64,000 nucleotides of DNA from CAKRPJ01 sp934376955 (GCA_934376955.1 CAKRPJ010000009.1:17083-81082); one strand, 5' to 3'; positions 16,745 to 25,865 are shown, numbered from the stretch's first letter. Numbers and translations: made by a program. The notes: generated by a model from the sequence alone, not told the origin.

Positions 16745-17260
16745 ATGGGTCTGATCCACATTTACTGCGGAGACGGAAAAGGTAAGACAAGTGCGGCGAT
16801 CGGCCTCGCAGTCCGTGCTGCGGGCAGAGGAAGGAAGATCGTCATTGCCCGTTTCTTAAAGACGGAGGATTCCGGGGAAGTGGAGATATTAAAGAAGCTC
16901 CCTGAGATCACTCTGATCCCGTGTGAGCAGCAATTCGGTTTTTTTTCGTCGATGGATCCGGAGACAAGAAAAAAGGCGGCTTTATGGAATGACACATTGT
17001 TTGATCGGGCAGTCAGTCTTTCTGAAACAGCAGATATGCTGATACTGGATGAGATAATGGCCGCAGTCGCGCATGATCTGGTGAAGGAGGAAAAGGTGCT
17101 GCAGTTTTTAAAGCACCGGCCGGAACAGCTGGAGGTCGTTATGACGGGAAGATCCCCTTCGCCGGCTTTTCTTGAGCTGGCAGATTATGTATCTGAGATC
17201 TGTAAGCGGAAGCATCCTTTTGATAAAGGAATTTCTGCAAGAATAGGAATTGAGTATTGA
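16745..17260 (+). CDS. cobO: Cob(I)alamin adenosyltransferase, CobO/BtuR type
   Basis: 171 residues with P-loop GDGKGKTSAA and family motifs ARFLKT and LILDEI. It transfers the adenosyl group of ATP to Co(I) corrinoids. Its start overlaps neither neighbour but follows the helicase stop by one base. With the corrinoid methyltransferase operon at 1071-6254, it shows that the cell uses cobalamin, although methyl-transfer corrinoids need no adenosylation. Confidence 0.9.
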   Translation: MGLIHIYCGDGKGKTSAAIGLAVRAAGRGRKIVIARFLKTEDSGEVEILKKLPEITLIPCEQQFGFFSSMDPETRKKAALWNDTLFDRAVSLSETADMLILDEIMAAVAHDLVKEEKVLQFLKHRPEQLEVVMTGRSPSPAFLELADYVSEICKRKHPFDKGISARIGIEY

Positions 17261-17344
17261 TTTTTTTAGCATTTACTGGTATGCTGATTACAGATAATGA
17301 ACGAAACAGTTATCTGATCAATTTGAAACAGGAAAGGAAATACC

Positions 17345-17692
17345 ATGGCAAACGAAAAGAATGCAAACGGACTCGGAAACAGAGAGGACGCAAACGAGGA
17401 AGAAATGACAGTGACTCTCACACTGGATGACGGATCTGAACTGGAGTGTGTAGTCCTTACAATCTTCGAGGCCGGTGATAAAGAATATATTGCACTGCTT
17501 CCGCTGGATGGACAGGAAGCGGAGGACGGCGAGGTTTACTTATACCGTTACTCCGAAGATGAAAACGGTACTCCGGATCTTGAGAATATCGTAAGCGATG
17601 AGGAGTATGAGATCGTTGCAGATGCATTTGACGAGCTTCTGGATACAGAAGAATTTGACGAGCTGGTCAGCGCGGAAGAACTCGAAGAATAA
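17345..17692 (+). CDS. DUF1292 family acidic protein (YrzB-like)
   Basis: 115 residues, very acidic (about a third Asp/Glu), with the DUF1292 core MTVTLTLDDGSELECVVLTIFE and GDKEYIALLPLD. The function of this family, widespread in Firmicutes and usually near yrrL/yrzL, is unknown. A good AGGAAAGG site lies upstream and a bidirectional hairpin follows. Confidence 0.85.
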   Translation: MANEKNANGLGNREDANEEEMTVTLTLDDGSELECVVLTIFEAGDKEYIALLPLDGQEAEDGEVYLYRYSEDENGTPDLENIVSDEEYEIVADAFDELLDTEEFDELVSAEELEE

Positions 17693-17738
17693 TTTTTGTG
17701 TAACAATGTGTGGGCTATTTTATACGGAAAAGTAAAAA

Positions 17739-17778
17739 CAGGCTCCGGGAATTTATTCCCGGGGCCTGATCCGTTTTT
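17739..17778. terminator. Bidirectional terminator between the DUF1292 gene and ychF
   Basis: Stem CAGGC..CCGGGA / TCCCGG..GCCTG (17739-17768) with T-rich tails on both sides (GTTTTTAG on plus; GTTTTTACTTTT on minus). It serves two converging genes. Confidence 0.75.
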
Positions 17779-17802
17779 AGGTGAATTTTTACGTGAAGTC
17801 TG

Positions 17803-18900
17803 CTATACATTGAAACGGAAAAGAACAACGTCTCCGTCCTTGATCACGTATTCCTTGCCCTCAATCCGGACAAGTCCTTTTTCTTTTGCGGCTGTATAGG
17901 AGCCGCAGTCCAGCAGATCCTTGTAATTTACGACCTCAGCCTTGATAAAGCCGCGCTCGAAATCAGAATGGATCTTTCCGGCAGCCTGGGGAGCCTTTGT
18001 ACCGATCTTAATTGTCCAAGCACGAGTTTCCTTTTCTCCTGCGGTCAGATAGCTGTGGAGACCGAGAATGCGGTAGCTGGCGGCAATGAGCTTGTCCAGT
18101 CCGGATTCTGTAAGTCCGAGAGCTTCTAAAAATTCTTTCTTTTCATCATCATCCAGCTCTGCGATCTCCTGCTCGATCTGAGCACAGATCACAAACACTT
18201 CACAGTCATTTTCTGCGGCAAATTTCTTTACAGACTGAACATAAGGGTTGTTTGCACCGTCATCGGCAAGATCTTCTTCGCTGACGTTGGCAGCAAAAAT
18301 TACCGGCTTCCAAGTGAGAAGATTTAAAGAGTTGATAAAGGCAAGGGTATCCTCATCGTCACAGACAAAGCTTCGTGCCAGATTTCCTTCTTCAAGATGT
18401 GCCTTCATCGCCTTGGTGATCTCTAACTCCTTAGCGATCGCCTTGTTATTGGCAGCACCGCGGCTTCCTTTTGCGATCCTCCGATCGAGGATTTCGATGT
18501 CGGAGAAGATCAGCTCCAGATTGATGGTTTCGATATCACGGAGCGGATCAACACTTCCGTCAACGTGGATCACATTCGGATCATCAAAGCAGCGGACAAC
18601 GTGGACAATGGCATCCACCTCACGGATATTGGATAAGAACTGGTTTCCGAGTCCCTCACCCTTTGATGCACCTTTTACAAGGCCGGCAATGTCAACAAAT
18701 TCGACAACGGCCGGGGTGATCTTTTCCGAGTTATACAGATCGGAAAGAAGCTTTAAACGGAAGTCGGGAACAGGAACAACGCCCACGTTCGGGTCGATGG
18801 TACAGAAGGGGTAGTTGGCGGATTCTGCACCGGCCTTTGTCAGGGAGTTAAATAATGTACTTTTGCCTACGTTTGGCAGGCCTACGATACCTAATTTCAT
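17803..18900 (-). CDS. ychF: Redox-regulated ATPase YchF (Obg-like)
   Basis: 365 residues. P-loop GLPNVGKSTLFNSLT at the N-terminus, the YchF-specific helical insertion, and a C-terminal TGS domain. The family prefers ATP over GTP through an altered G4 motif and acts at the ribosome in stress responses. Length and start match the family exactly. Upstream of the gene, a hairpin GAGTGT/ACACTC enclosing CGTGA/TCACG (18955-18992) lies in the leader. Confidence 0.96.
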   Translation of the reverse strand: MKLGIVGLPNVGKSTLFNSLTKAGAESANYPFCTIDPNVGVVPVPDFRLKLLSDLYNSEKITPAVVEFVDIAGLVKGASKGEGLGNQFLSNIREVDAIVHVVRCFDDPNVIHVDGSVDPLRDIETINLELIFSDIEILDRRIAKGSRGAANNKAIAKELEITKAMKAHLEEGNLARSFVCDDEDTLAFINSLNLLTWKPVIFAANVSEEDLADDGANNPYVQSVKKFAAENDCEVFVICAQIEQEIAELDDDEKKEFLEALGLTESGLDKLIAASYRILGLHSYLTAGEKETRAWTIKIGTKAPQAAGKIHSDFERGFIKAEVVNYKDLLDCGSYTAAKEKGLVRIEGKEYVIKDGDVVLFRFNV

Positions 18901-19213
18901 ATATATTAAATCTCCTTTAGTTTGATATGAGCTTCATCGCATAGCTTATACAGATGAGTGTTATAGGAAACGTGAGTTCATCACGACACTCTACTCTAAC
19001 ATAAAAACGTTATTATTTCAATAGATTCCGGCGCTTTTGGTGCGCAGCAAAACATAAATTTGATATTCTTAATTCGATAAATTCCTCAAAAGCCATGCGT
19101 TTTACCAGTTACTTCGTTCCGACATATAGAACAAAAATTACTGCATCCTGCCGCTTCACGGATAGAAAGCAGCATTTCATGATTAATAGGCAGGGACATT
19201 GCCTATTGGTTCT
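18901..19213. other. Intergenic region, AT-rich, two hairpins
   Basis: No convincing gene. It holds the ychF leader hairpin (18955-18992) and a hairpin AATAGGCA/TGCCTATT (19185-19207) directly after the lipoprotein stop, probably its 3' end structure although no clear T tract follows on the minus strand. Base composition is more AT-rich than the surroundings. Confidence 0.5.
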
Positions 19214-19957
19214 TTAATATCCATAGGTCATCAGTTTCCATTGCCCACCTTCAGAACGAGCTAACCACCATTGCCAATCCGTATATTCTTCATCTGGGTT
19301 GAATCCGCTGCCACCATTTAACGGAGAATGGAAGTTACTCTTAAGCATAATACATTGTGTAAAAGTTTCTTTTACATCAGTCGCTTTTCCTATTTCGTTC
19401 ATCCATGCAATATTGGATTCGCTGCATTCCTCATCGGTTGAATATGAAATACTGTGTAGCTCACATCCATCCCAAGTGCTGAATTCCTTTTTAATCAATT
19501 CTATCGCTGCATCTATTTCCGCTTTCGTATAAATGGACGAAGTTCCATAATCAAGATACTCTGCACTTTCTTCCTTTTTCGTTTCTTCTGCTTCAAAGAG
19601 TGCGAAACCGGAATTGTATTTTACATACAATTTTTGCGGTTCTGACGGTTTCCAGTAAATTTCCTGACCTACATTTAAGTGGGTTCCATAGAAATCTTCT
19701 GTGGGAAATTCCAAATTATTCACAAAAGTCACCTGACCTAAAAGCTCCCAGCTCTCCTCTTTTGGAAGATCAAAGCCGGTGGCATTATATAGATACAGAG
19801 TACCGTCATAAAAAAGAGAGGATCGTTGTACTTCTTCGGAAGCATAACCTGTAGGAGTAAGAACGCTTGATTCTGGCACCGCCTTTTGCGCAGTTTGACA
19901 GCCGACCAAAAGCAAGCAGGAAAGACCTAAAGTCATAAATAATTTTTTGCTCATCAT
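19214..19957 (-). CDS. Predicted lipoprotein, function unknown
   Basis: 247 residues (246 if the second of two adjacent ATGs is used, which fits the AAAGGCGG site better). The signal peptide ends in the lipobox LVGC, so Cys19/20 is probably lipidated. The mature part is rich in Asp, Glu, Trp and Tyr, with no family recognised. Codon use is more AT-rich than the flanking genes, which may mean a later acquisition. It stands alone between ychF and an M20 amidohydrolase on the same strand. Confidence 0.7.
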   Translation of the reverse strand: MMSKKLFMTLGLSCLLLVGCQTAQKAVPESSVLTPTGYASEEVQRSSLFYDGTLYLYNATGFDLPKEESWELLGQVTFVNNLEFPTEDFYGTHLNVGQEIYWKPSEPQKLYVKYNSGFALFEAEETKKEESAEYLDYGTSSIYTKAEIDAAIELIKKEFSTWDGCELHSISYSTDEECSESNIAWMNEIGKATDVKETFTQCIMLKSNFHSPLNGGSGFNPDEEYTDWQWWLARSEGGQWKLMTYGY

Positions 19958-20074
19958 AGTACCGCCTTTCTGCTTTTTTGTTCCAAAACAATATGCCTGT
20001 TATTATTATAAAGGAGCAGTTATTAGGAAATTCCTCCATGGGCATATCCGTTGGGCGGTCATGCCGGTGTTTTC

Positions 20075-21379
20075 CTATTTTATGCCCACAAGCTCCCACA
20101 GGATAGAAACATAAAGCTTCAATCCGATCAAAAGAGAACGTTCGTCAATATCAAAACGGTTGTTATGATGCGGAGCCGCGATATCAGAGCCGATGCACAT
20201 ATAGGCGGCCAGTCCCTTATGGCTCTGCACCTTCTCCATCAGGTAAGTGGCATCCTCAGAGCCGGAGAAACCGCCCGTCGGAACATAGTGGGTGATCTCG
20301 GGGATCCTTTCGGCAGCCTTACGGATCACAGGCTCCAGGGCGGCGTCGCTGTCCGCGCTGGAAGCACTTCCCATTACCTCCGTCTTTACTGTGCAGCCAA
20401 ACATTTTTGCGGCGCCCTCCATGCTGTCCATGGCACGGCCGTAAACCGTGCGTTCGATCTGGGTGGTTTCTCCGCGGGTCTCAAGGCGAAGGTATGCTTT
20501 ATCGGCCACTACATTTCGTCCTGTGCCGCCATTTATGGTGCCCACATTGATCCGGGCGGCGCCCCGGGAATCCTGGCAGGCGGTGTGCATGCCCAAGGTG
20601 GCAGCACAGGCGGCAAGGATCGCATTTTTTCCGTCCTGAGGGGAAGCTCCGGCGTGGGCGGAGAGACCGGTAAATTCAGCATCGATCTTTGTTGTGGATA
20701 AAAAGCCGTGAGAGAGTGCTAAGAGCTCGCCTGTTTTCCAGCCCATTCCGAGGTGACTGCTGATAAAGATATCGACATCGTCGAGAATCCCGCTTTCTGC
20801 AACTGCCTGAGCACCGCGGACGCCCTCCTCTGCTGGTTGGAAAATAATCTTAATGGTTCCTTTCAACGAGTCACGGATCTCATTGAGGGCAAGGCAGAGG
20901 GTGAGGCCTAAAGAAGCATGCCCGTCGTGACCGCAGGCATGCATGCAGCCGGGATTTTCAGAGGCAAAGCCTTTTGATACCGGGAGGCGGTCAGGATCCA
21001 TCGCTTCACTGACGTCATTGCAGTCAATATCAAAACGGACGGCAACCGTGGGGCCGTTTTGATTAGTGCGGATAATGGCACATGCACCGGTCCGTCCCTT
21101 CATCCTTTTGATTATTTCCGGATCGGCTCCCTGTGCGAGGGCACGATCCTCGGCTTCCTTTTGCTTTTTTTCCTCTGGATAGGCCCAAAGGTAATCCGGA
21201 TTTAGGATCTCATGACCGTATTTTACGGAAATCCCATTTTCCTCAAGGGTGTGGATAATGGAAGCAGTAGTATAGAATTCCTTCCAGCCTGATTCCGGGT
21301 GTCTGTGGAAGGCCCTTCTCTGGCCGATCATCGATTTTTCATATTTGTTCAGTTCTTCCAGATAAGTAAGAATGTTCAT
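20075..21379 (-). CDS. M20 family amidohydrolase (AbgA-like)
   Basis: 434 residues from the ATG at 21377-21379, which has GGGAGG six bases upstream; longer in-frame extensions lack a ribosome site. Di-metal peptidase M20 motifs are HACGHDGHASLG and PAEEGVRGAQAV. The N-terminus (RRAFHRHPESGWKEF) resembles AbgA, a subunit that cleaves p-aminobenzoyl-glutamate, but related enzymes act on other N-acyl amino acids, so the substrate is open. It is transcribed alone. Confidence 0.87.
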   Translation of the reverse strand: MNILTYLEELNKYEKSMIGQRRAFHRHPESGWKEFYTTASIIHTLEENGISVKYGHEILNPDYLWAYPEEKKQKEAEDRALAQGADPEIIKRMKGRTGACAIIRTNQNGPTVAVRFDIDCNDVSEAMDPDRLPVSKGFASENPGCMHACGHDGHASLGLTLCLALNEIRDSLKGTIKIIFQPAEEGVRGAQAVAESGILDDVDIFISSHLGMGWKTGELLALSHGFLSTTKIDAEFTGLSAHAGASPQDGKNAILAACAATLGMHTACQDSRGAARINVGTINGGTGRNVVADKAYLRLETRGETTQIERTVYGRAMDSMEGAAKMFGCTVKTEVMGSASSADSDAALEPVIRKAAERIPEITHYVPTGGFSGSEDATYLMEKVQSHKGLAAYMCIGSDIAAPHHNNRFDIDERSLLIGLKLYVSILWELVGIK

Positions 21380-21417
21380 GGTGATTCCTCCCTGTATTTT
21401 CATATAATGATATCGGG

Positions 21418-21579
21418 GTAAAGCGGACATTCGCAATCCGCTTCGCTACTTGCTCATGAACGCAGTCGCTTCGCGATCTGTCAGTGGGAGCTTTCAACTC
21501 CCACTGACATAAGCATCCCCCCTCACCCGCCGCTTAGTGCTCCGCGCACTTGAAGCGGGGGAATGCTTATCTGCGTTCA
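21418..21579 (+). repeat. Multibranched structured repeat, copy 1
   Basis: Lies between the divergent M20 and lgt genes. Parts in order: hairpin AGCGGA/TCCGCT (21422-21442); closing stem TGAACGCAG (21457-21465) / CTGCGTTCA (21571-21579); inside it a small hairpin TCGC/GCGA, hairpin TCAGTGGGAG/CTCCCACTGA (21481-21507), and a long hairpin AAGCAT...ATGCTT (21511-21568) with inner CCCCC/GGGGG, CGCTT/AAGCG and AGTGC/GCACT. The same architecture with different stem sequences is at 36703. It could be a non-autonomous transposable element or an RNA; no ORF is inside. Confidence 0.75.
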
Positions 21580-21712
21580 AAAACAATCCTACCCAATATT
21601 CGCATATTGTAGGATCATCATCCTACTTTTATGCTCAGTATAAAAGGAATAGTATAAAAATGCAAGGGCTTTACTCTGTCGAATCAGGGCGAGTCCTGTC
21701 ATGCGAATTTAT
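21580..21712. other. Intergenic sequence between structured repeat and lgt promoter
   Basis: AT-rich, no gene. One hairpin CAATAT/ATATTG flanked by CCTA/TAGG near 21587-21614, and a small CAGG/CCTG hairpin near 21685. It may be the remainder of the mobile element, but a matching right end was not identified. Confidence 0.4.
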
Positions 21713-21741
21713 TTGCTTTTTGTAGTATTTCGGAGTAAAAT
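21713..21741 (+). promoter_or_regulatory. Candidate sigma-A promoter of lgt
   Basis: TTGCTT (21713-21718) and TAAAAT (21736-21741), spacer 17, ~30 bases upstream of the lgt ATG. Confidence 0.5.
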
Positions 21742-21772
21742 AGGATTCACAAACGATTAAAGGAGTGTGGGC

Positions 21773-22645
21773 ATGACAGAAGGAACTGATTTAATCTTTG
21801 TGCATCTTGGTATTTCTGTAACGCATATGGTTAAGAGTTTTTCGCTGTTCGGAGTATCGTTTGCGTATTACGGTCTGATCATTGGGATCGGCATGATCGC
21901 CGGTCTTCTGGTGGCTCAGTCCGACGCGAAACGGCGAGGGCAGGATCCCGAGATGTATGTGGATTTTATGATCTATGGTATTATTTTTGCAATTCTCGGA
22001 GCACGTATTTATTATGTAATATTCCAGTGGGGATATTATAAAGATCATTTATCAGAGATTGTTAATCTGAGAAAAGGCGGATTGGCGATTTACGGCGGCA
22101 TCATAGCGTCTGTGATCACCCTGCTTGTGTTTACAAAAAAGCGGGGCATCTCATTTTTGTCCATGGCAGACAGCTGCTGCTTGGGACTTGTCACCGGCCA
22201 GATCATCGGACGGTGGGGTAATTTTGTAAATTGTGAGGCATTCGGCGGATATACAGACAATCTGTTTGCCATGCGTATCAAACGAAGCATTGTAAATGAA
22301 AGTATGATATCTCAGGATGTGCTGGATCATCTGATTACGGAAAACGGGATACAGTATATTCAGGTTCATCCGACCTTTCTTTATGAATCCTTATGGAATC
22401 TTGGTCTTCTTTTGTTTATGCTCTGGTATCGGAAAAGAAAAAAATTTACAGGAGAAATGTTGTTGATCTATCTTACCGGTTATGGAATCGGACGAGCATG
22501 GATCGAGGGGCTGCGTACAGACCAGCTCCTGATTCCGGGAACGAGCCTGGCAGTTTCGCAGCTCCTTTCTGTTGCGCTTGCTGTTATTTCCGTGTTTGTC
22601 CTTTTACGATGCAGAAGGAAGGCAATTGGAAGTAAGGAGGAATAA
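21773..22645 (+). CDS. lgt: Prolipoprotein diacylglyceryl transferase
   Basis: 290 residues from ATG 21773, preceded by AAGGAG at a normal distance; the in-frame GTG at 21767 overlaps that site. Polytopic membrane enzyme that attaches diacylglycerol from phosphatidylglycerol to the lipobox Cys. Lgt signature GRWGNFVNCEAFGG and the C-terminal TFLYESLWN are present. Its substrates in this window include the lipoproteins at 19214 and 43412. The spo0E-like gene follows at once. Confidence 0.95.
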   Translation: MTEGTDLIFVHLGISVTHMVKSFSLFGVSFAYYGLIIGIGMIAGLLVAQSDAKRRGQDPEMYVDFMIYGIIFAILGARIYYVIFQWGYYKDHLSEIVNLRKGGLAIYGGIIASVITLLVFTKKRGISFLSMADSCCLGLVTGQIIGRWGNFVNCEAFGGYTDNLFAMRIKRSIVNESMISQDVLDHLITENGIQYIQVHPTFLYESLWNLGLLLFMLWYRKRKKFTGEMLLIYLTGYGIGRAWIEGLRTDQLLIPGTSLAVSQLLSVALAVISVFVLLRCRRKAIGSKEE

Positions 22646-22651
22646 CGAGGC

Positions 22652-22816
22652 ATGAACGGACAAAATGAACATAAAAGGAGGCTGGCAGAACGGATCGAGG
22701 AGGCCAGAAGGGTACTCAACAACAGTATCGACCGCAAAGAGGCTTATGATATCGTTTATAAGCACAGTGTAGAGCTGGATCGATTGATCGCGGCATATCT
22801 CGCCGTCGGAAATTAA
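22652..22816 (+). CDS. Spo0E-like aspartyl-phosphate phosphatase
   Basis: 54 residues in a complete frame. The helical hairpin pattern and the family signature S-x-x-L-D-x-L-I (SVELDRLI) identify the Spo0E family, small phosphatases that dephosphorylate Spo0A~P and delay sporulation. An AGGAGGAAT and a GAGG lie upstream, and the start is 6 bases after the lgt stop, so it is co-transcribed with lgt. Typical family length is 50-85 residues. Confidence 0.8.
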   Translation: MNGQNEHKRRLAERIEEARRVLNNSIDRKEAYDIVYKHSVELDRLIAAYLAVGN

Positions 22817-22848
22817 TATTTAGTGGAAAATGGCCGGAAAATGGCCGA

Positions 22849-22904
22849 ATGACCCGCATCTTTGTATTCTGAAAACGGAATACGAAGATACGGGTCATTT
22901 TTAT
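22849..22904 (+). terminator. Terminator after lgt and spo0E-like gene
   Basis: Long stem ATGACCCG..ATCTT..GTATTC / GAATAC..GAAGAT..CGGGTCAT (22849-22898) followed by TTTTTAT. Confidence 0.8.
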
Positions 22905-22917
22905 CGTGCGCCCGGCG

Positions 22918-22970
22918 GTACTCCGACTGAGATAAACTCCGGGAGGATGCACAGTGATTCTGTATGGAAT
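22918..22970 (+). repeat. Dispersed ACTGAGATAAA repeat, copy at 22.9 kb
   Basis: Shares the blocks CGACTGAGATAAAC, GAGGATGC-CAGTG and TTCT...GAAT with the copy at 63597. Situated between the lgt terminator and the 3' end of the antiporter gene. Confidence 0.6.
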
Positions 22971-22976
22971 AAAAGA

Positions 22977-24266
22977 TCAATGTTTACGAAAAAGTGCCAG
23001 CGACAGTCTCCACAAAGGAAGGAGATAAAGAAAGAAGGCAAAAAAGATACTGGAAAGTGGGGCACCTGCCGAGGACAGCGGAGCGCCTCCGGCTATAGAC
23101 CAGGGGATCAATGCCGCAACGACCACCGCGGAGTCTTCAAGGTCGATCGCAAAATTCTCGAAATCCGGGTTCGTGCTTTCACAGAGCTGGTCTGTCAGCA
23201 TGACGGCGAGGGTCTGATTGCAGGCAACGGCCGCCGCCAGCATGGAGGCGAGGAGCGTTGCACCGTAGGCGGTGATCCTGTGGCTAAGCCTTTGGATGGA
23301 CTCCTGCAGCTGATTTAAAAGACCTGTCTTTTTAAAGATACCGGAATAAGCGGAGGAAAGACATACAATGGCAGTTACCCGGAGCATGGAGGTGATCCCT
23401 CCGCCGTTTATCATGGCTGCGACAGCGGCTCGCTGGGAATGATATCCAAAAACGGATACGTTTACCAGCTGAGAAGGAGAAGCGCCCTGAAGAAAACAGC
23501 ATACAGGGATGGCGGTGAGAATACTTGCCAGCATCGTAAGCCTCACATTGACTCTGGCGGCAGCCAGAAAAAGGATTACGGCTGCCGGGATCAGGGCGAT
23601 CGGAGAAAGCTGAAATTCCTGACCGAAAAGCTGATAGAGGTCGATGGTGGTGTCCTCATGGGAGGTAAATATACCAATTATCAGATACAGCAGGCAGGTC
23701 ATTGTAAACGGAATGACGGCAGTTCTGAACATGCGCCGGATATTACTAAAAATATCGGTTTGGGTCAGCTCTGCCACTAAAAGCGCACTCGTGGAAACAG
23801 GAGAGCAGCGATCACCGAAAAAGACTCCGGATAAAACAGCGCCTCCCACCAGAAGTATGGGAATGTTCATGGCTGCCGCCATCGTGGTACAGATCACACC
23901 CATGGTAGCGGCTGTTCCGAAGGCAGTTCCCGTCAGAAAAGAAACGGCGCAATTTAAAAGAAAGGCCATCAGCAAAAACAGAGAAGGCTGAAACAGAGAG
24001 GCTGCATAGCATATAATGGCAGGGATCGTTCCGGCGTTTCGCCAGAGGGCGGTAAGGATCCCAATCAAAATAAATGTGATCAGGATATTTCGTGCCGTGC
24101 GGATCCCGTCCAGACACATGACAGCCAGCTCTTTCGCGGAAAATCCTTTGCTTTTTCCGTACACAAGAAAGATAAAAAGCCCGATCGTCAGGGCATATAA
24201 TATGGAGTATCCGGAGAAGACGCAGACAAGCAGGCAGATACAGAATAAAAGAATGGTGAACGACAT
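22977..24266 (-). CDS. NhaC-type Na+/H+ antiporter family protein
   Basis: 429 residues from the ATG at 24264-24266, ten bases after AAAGGAGG; longer in-frame extensions are not supported. Eleven or so hydrophobic segments and NhaC-superfamily motifs such as GTAFGTAATMGVI and GVFFGDRCSPVSTSA, where the acidic/Arg cluster is typical. Relatives exchange Na+ for H+ or malate/lactate. It is transcribed alone toward the lgt terminator. Confidence 0.85.
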   Translation of the reverse strand: MSFTILLFCICLLVCVFSGYSILYALTIGLFIFLVYGKSKGFSAKELAVMCLDGIRTARNILITFILIGILTALWRNAGTIPAIICYAASLFQPSLFLLMAFLLNCAVSFLTGTAFGTAATMGVICTTMAAAMNIPILLVGGAVLSGVFFGDRCSPVSTSALLVAELTQTDIFSNIRRMFRTAVIPFTMTCLLYLIIGIFTSHEDTTIDLYQLFGQEFQLSPIALIPAAVILFLAAARVNVRLTMLASILTAIPVCCFLQGASPSQLVNVSVFGYHSQRAAVAAMINGGGITSMLRVTAIVCLSSAYSGIFKKTGLLNQLQESIQRLSHRITAYGATLLASMLAAAVACNQTLAVMLTDQLCESTNPDFENFAIDLEDSAVVVAALIPWSIAGGAPLSSAGAPLSSIFFAFFLYLLPLWRLSLALFRKH

Positions 24267-24389
24267 TGGGACATTGCCTCCTTTGGTGCAATTAATATAA
24301 GGAAAGGATATCACAGGTGCAGATGCTTGTAAAGCAGACATCATAATGAATCATATAGATGATTATAGAAAGAAAAGAGGAATTTTCCC

Positions 24390-24418
24390 TTGATATTTTA
24401 CTCTGAATGTAATAAGAT
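24390..24418 (+). promoter_or_regulatory. Promoter of the division/cell-wall cluster (mraZ promoter)
   Basis: TTGATA (24390-24395) and TAAGAT (24413-24418), spacer 17. It lies directly in front of the MraZ operator repeats. Confidence 0.6.
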
Positions 24419-24422
24419 TAAG

Positions 24423-24467
24423 GTGGAAGTGGAGCAAAATGGGGCAAAGTGGTAAAAAGTGGAGTAA
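24423..24467 (+). promoter_or_regulatory. MraZ operator: 10-bp-periodic direct repeats
   Basis: GTGG/TGGG boxes occur at 24429, 24440, 24449 and 24459, each followed by RNAAA, with a period of almost exactly 10 bases; a further GTGG is at 24423. MraZ of other bacteria represses its own operon by binding GTGG-type direct repeats with this helical spacing. The repeats overlap the expected transcription start. Confidence 0.8.
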
Positions 24468-24507
24468 AATCAGCTTACCATGGAGCCTGATAGGACAGGA
24501 GTAGAGA

Positions 24508-24933
24508 ATGTTCATCGGAGAGTACAGCCATATAATCGATGCTAAAGGCCGTCTGATCGTGCCTTCCAAGTTCCGTGAACAGCTGGGCGACGAGTTCGTT
24601 GTGACAAAGGGACTGGATGGGTGTCTTTTTGTGTACGAAAATTCCGAGTGGAGCTCCTTTGAAGAAAAGCTTCATGCACTTCCGCTTACAAATGCCAATG
24701 CCAGAAAATTTACGAGATTCTTTCTGGCCGGAGCCTGTGCCTGCGAAGTGGACAGGCAGGGGCGTATTCTGCTCCCCGCAGTATTACGAGAATTTGCCCA
24801 TCTGGAAAAGGATGTGGTGCTGGTGGGAGTCGGAAGCCGGATCGAGATCTGGGATAAGGCCCTGTGGGCAGAAAAGAATGTCTATGATGATATGGAAGAA
24901 ATCGCAGAGAATATGGAAGGGCTTGGTATATGA
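24508..24933 (+). CDS. mraZ: Transcriptional regulator MraZ
   Basis: 141 residues with two MraZ/AbrB-like half domains, each bearing the DxxxR DNA-binding motif (DAKGR near residue 12 and DRQGR near 83). It forms rings that bind the repeats upstream and control the division/cell-wall operon. First gene of the cluster, and its last 4 bases overlap the rsmH start. Confidence 0.96.
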   Translation: MFIGEYSHIIDAKGRLIVPSKFREQLGDEFVVTKGLDGCLFVYENSEWSSFEEKLHALPLTNANARKFTRFFLAGACACEVDRQGRILLPAVLREFAHLEKDVVLVGVGSRIEIWDKALWAEKNVYDDMEEIAENMEGLGI

Positions 24934-25865
24934 TATTTGAACACAAATCAGTCCTCCTCTATGAAACCGTGGACAGCCTGAATATCAGACCGGACGGGAT
25001 CTATGTGGATGGAACCTTAGGCGGAGGCGGACATGCCTTTGAGGTATTAAAAAGACTGGGGCCGGAGGGAAGACTGATCGGGATCGATCAGGATGCTGAC
25101 GCGATCCGTGCAGCTACTGAACGTCTGGAACAATTTAAAGATAAGGTTACGATTGTCCGGAGCAATTACCGGAATATCCGCGAAGTCTTCTCGGAGCTTG
25201 GAATCGAGAAGGTGGACGGGATCTATCTGGATCTCGGCGTATCCTCGTACCAGCTGGATACGGCAGAGAGAGGGTTTACCTATCGTGAGAATGCACCGCT
25301 TGACATGCGGATGGACCAGAGAAATGAGAAAACGGCTGCGGATATTGTAAATGATTACAGTGAGATGGAGCTTTACCGGATCATCCGCGACTACGGAGAA
25401 GACCGGTTTGCAAAAAACATTGCAAAGCATATCGTTAAGGCAAGAGCAGTACAGAGAATCGAAACAACAGACCAGCTGGTAGAGATCATAAAGGCCGCAA
25501 TTCCGGCCAAAATACGTGCAGAGGGCGGGCATCCTGCCAAGCGCACATTTCAGGCCATCAGGATCGAGCTGAATCATGAGCTGGAGGTGCTCAACGACTC
25601 CATCGACACCATGATCGATCTTTTAAAGCCCGGCGGACGCCTCTCAATTATTACCTTCCATTCTCTTGAGGATCGGATCGTGAAGACAAGATTCCGCACA
25701 AATGAAAACCCGTGTATCTGCCCGCCGGATTTCCCGGTGTGTGTGTGCGGGAAAAAGAGCAAGGGACAGGTGATCACCAGAAAGCCTATTGTTCCCACGG
25801 ATGACGAGCTGGAAGAAAATAAGCGTTCCAAGAGCTCGAAGCTTCGAGTGTTTGAGCATGCATAA
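24930..25865 (+). CDS. rsmH: 16S rRNA (cytosine-1402-N4) methyltransferase RsmH
   Basis: 311 residues. SAM-dependent methyltransferase acting on C1402 in the ribosomal P site. SAM motif [15 protein letters not shown] and the C-terminal [15 protein letters not shown] / RSKSSKLRV signatures are present. It overlaps mraZ by 4 bases (ATGA), the conserved mraZ-rsmH pairing. Confidence 0.97.
   Translation: MIFEHKSVLLYETVDSLNIRPDGIYVDGTLGGGGHAFEVLKRLGPEGRLIGIDQDADAIRAATERLEQFKDKVTIVRSNYRNIREVFSELGIEKVDGIYLDLGVSSYQLDTAERGFTYRENAPLDMRMDQRNEKTAADIVNDYSEMELYRIIRDYGEDRFAKNIAKHIVKARAVQRIETTDQLVEIIKAAIPAKIRAEGGHPAKRTFQAIRIELNHELEVLNDSIDTMIDLLKPGGRLSIITFHSLEDRIVKTRFRTNENPCICPPDFPVCVCGKKSKGQVITRKPIVPTDDELEENKRSKSSKLRVFEHA

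Noticed and set aside
20051..20701. 216-codon frame antisense to the M20 gene
   Set aside because: It overlaps conserved metal-binding regions of the M20 gene and lacks any recognisable domain.
21481..21568. Ordinary terminator for the hairpins upstream of lgt
   Set aside because: The two strong hairpins lie between divergent genes, have no T tract, and belong to a larger fold repeated at 36.7 kb.
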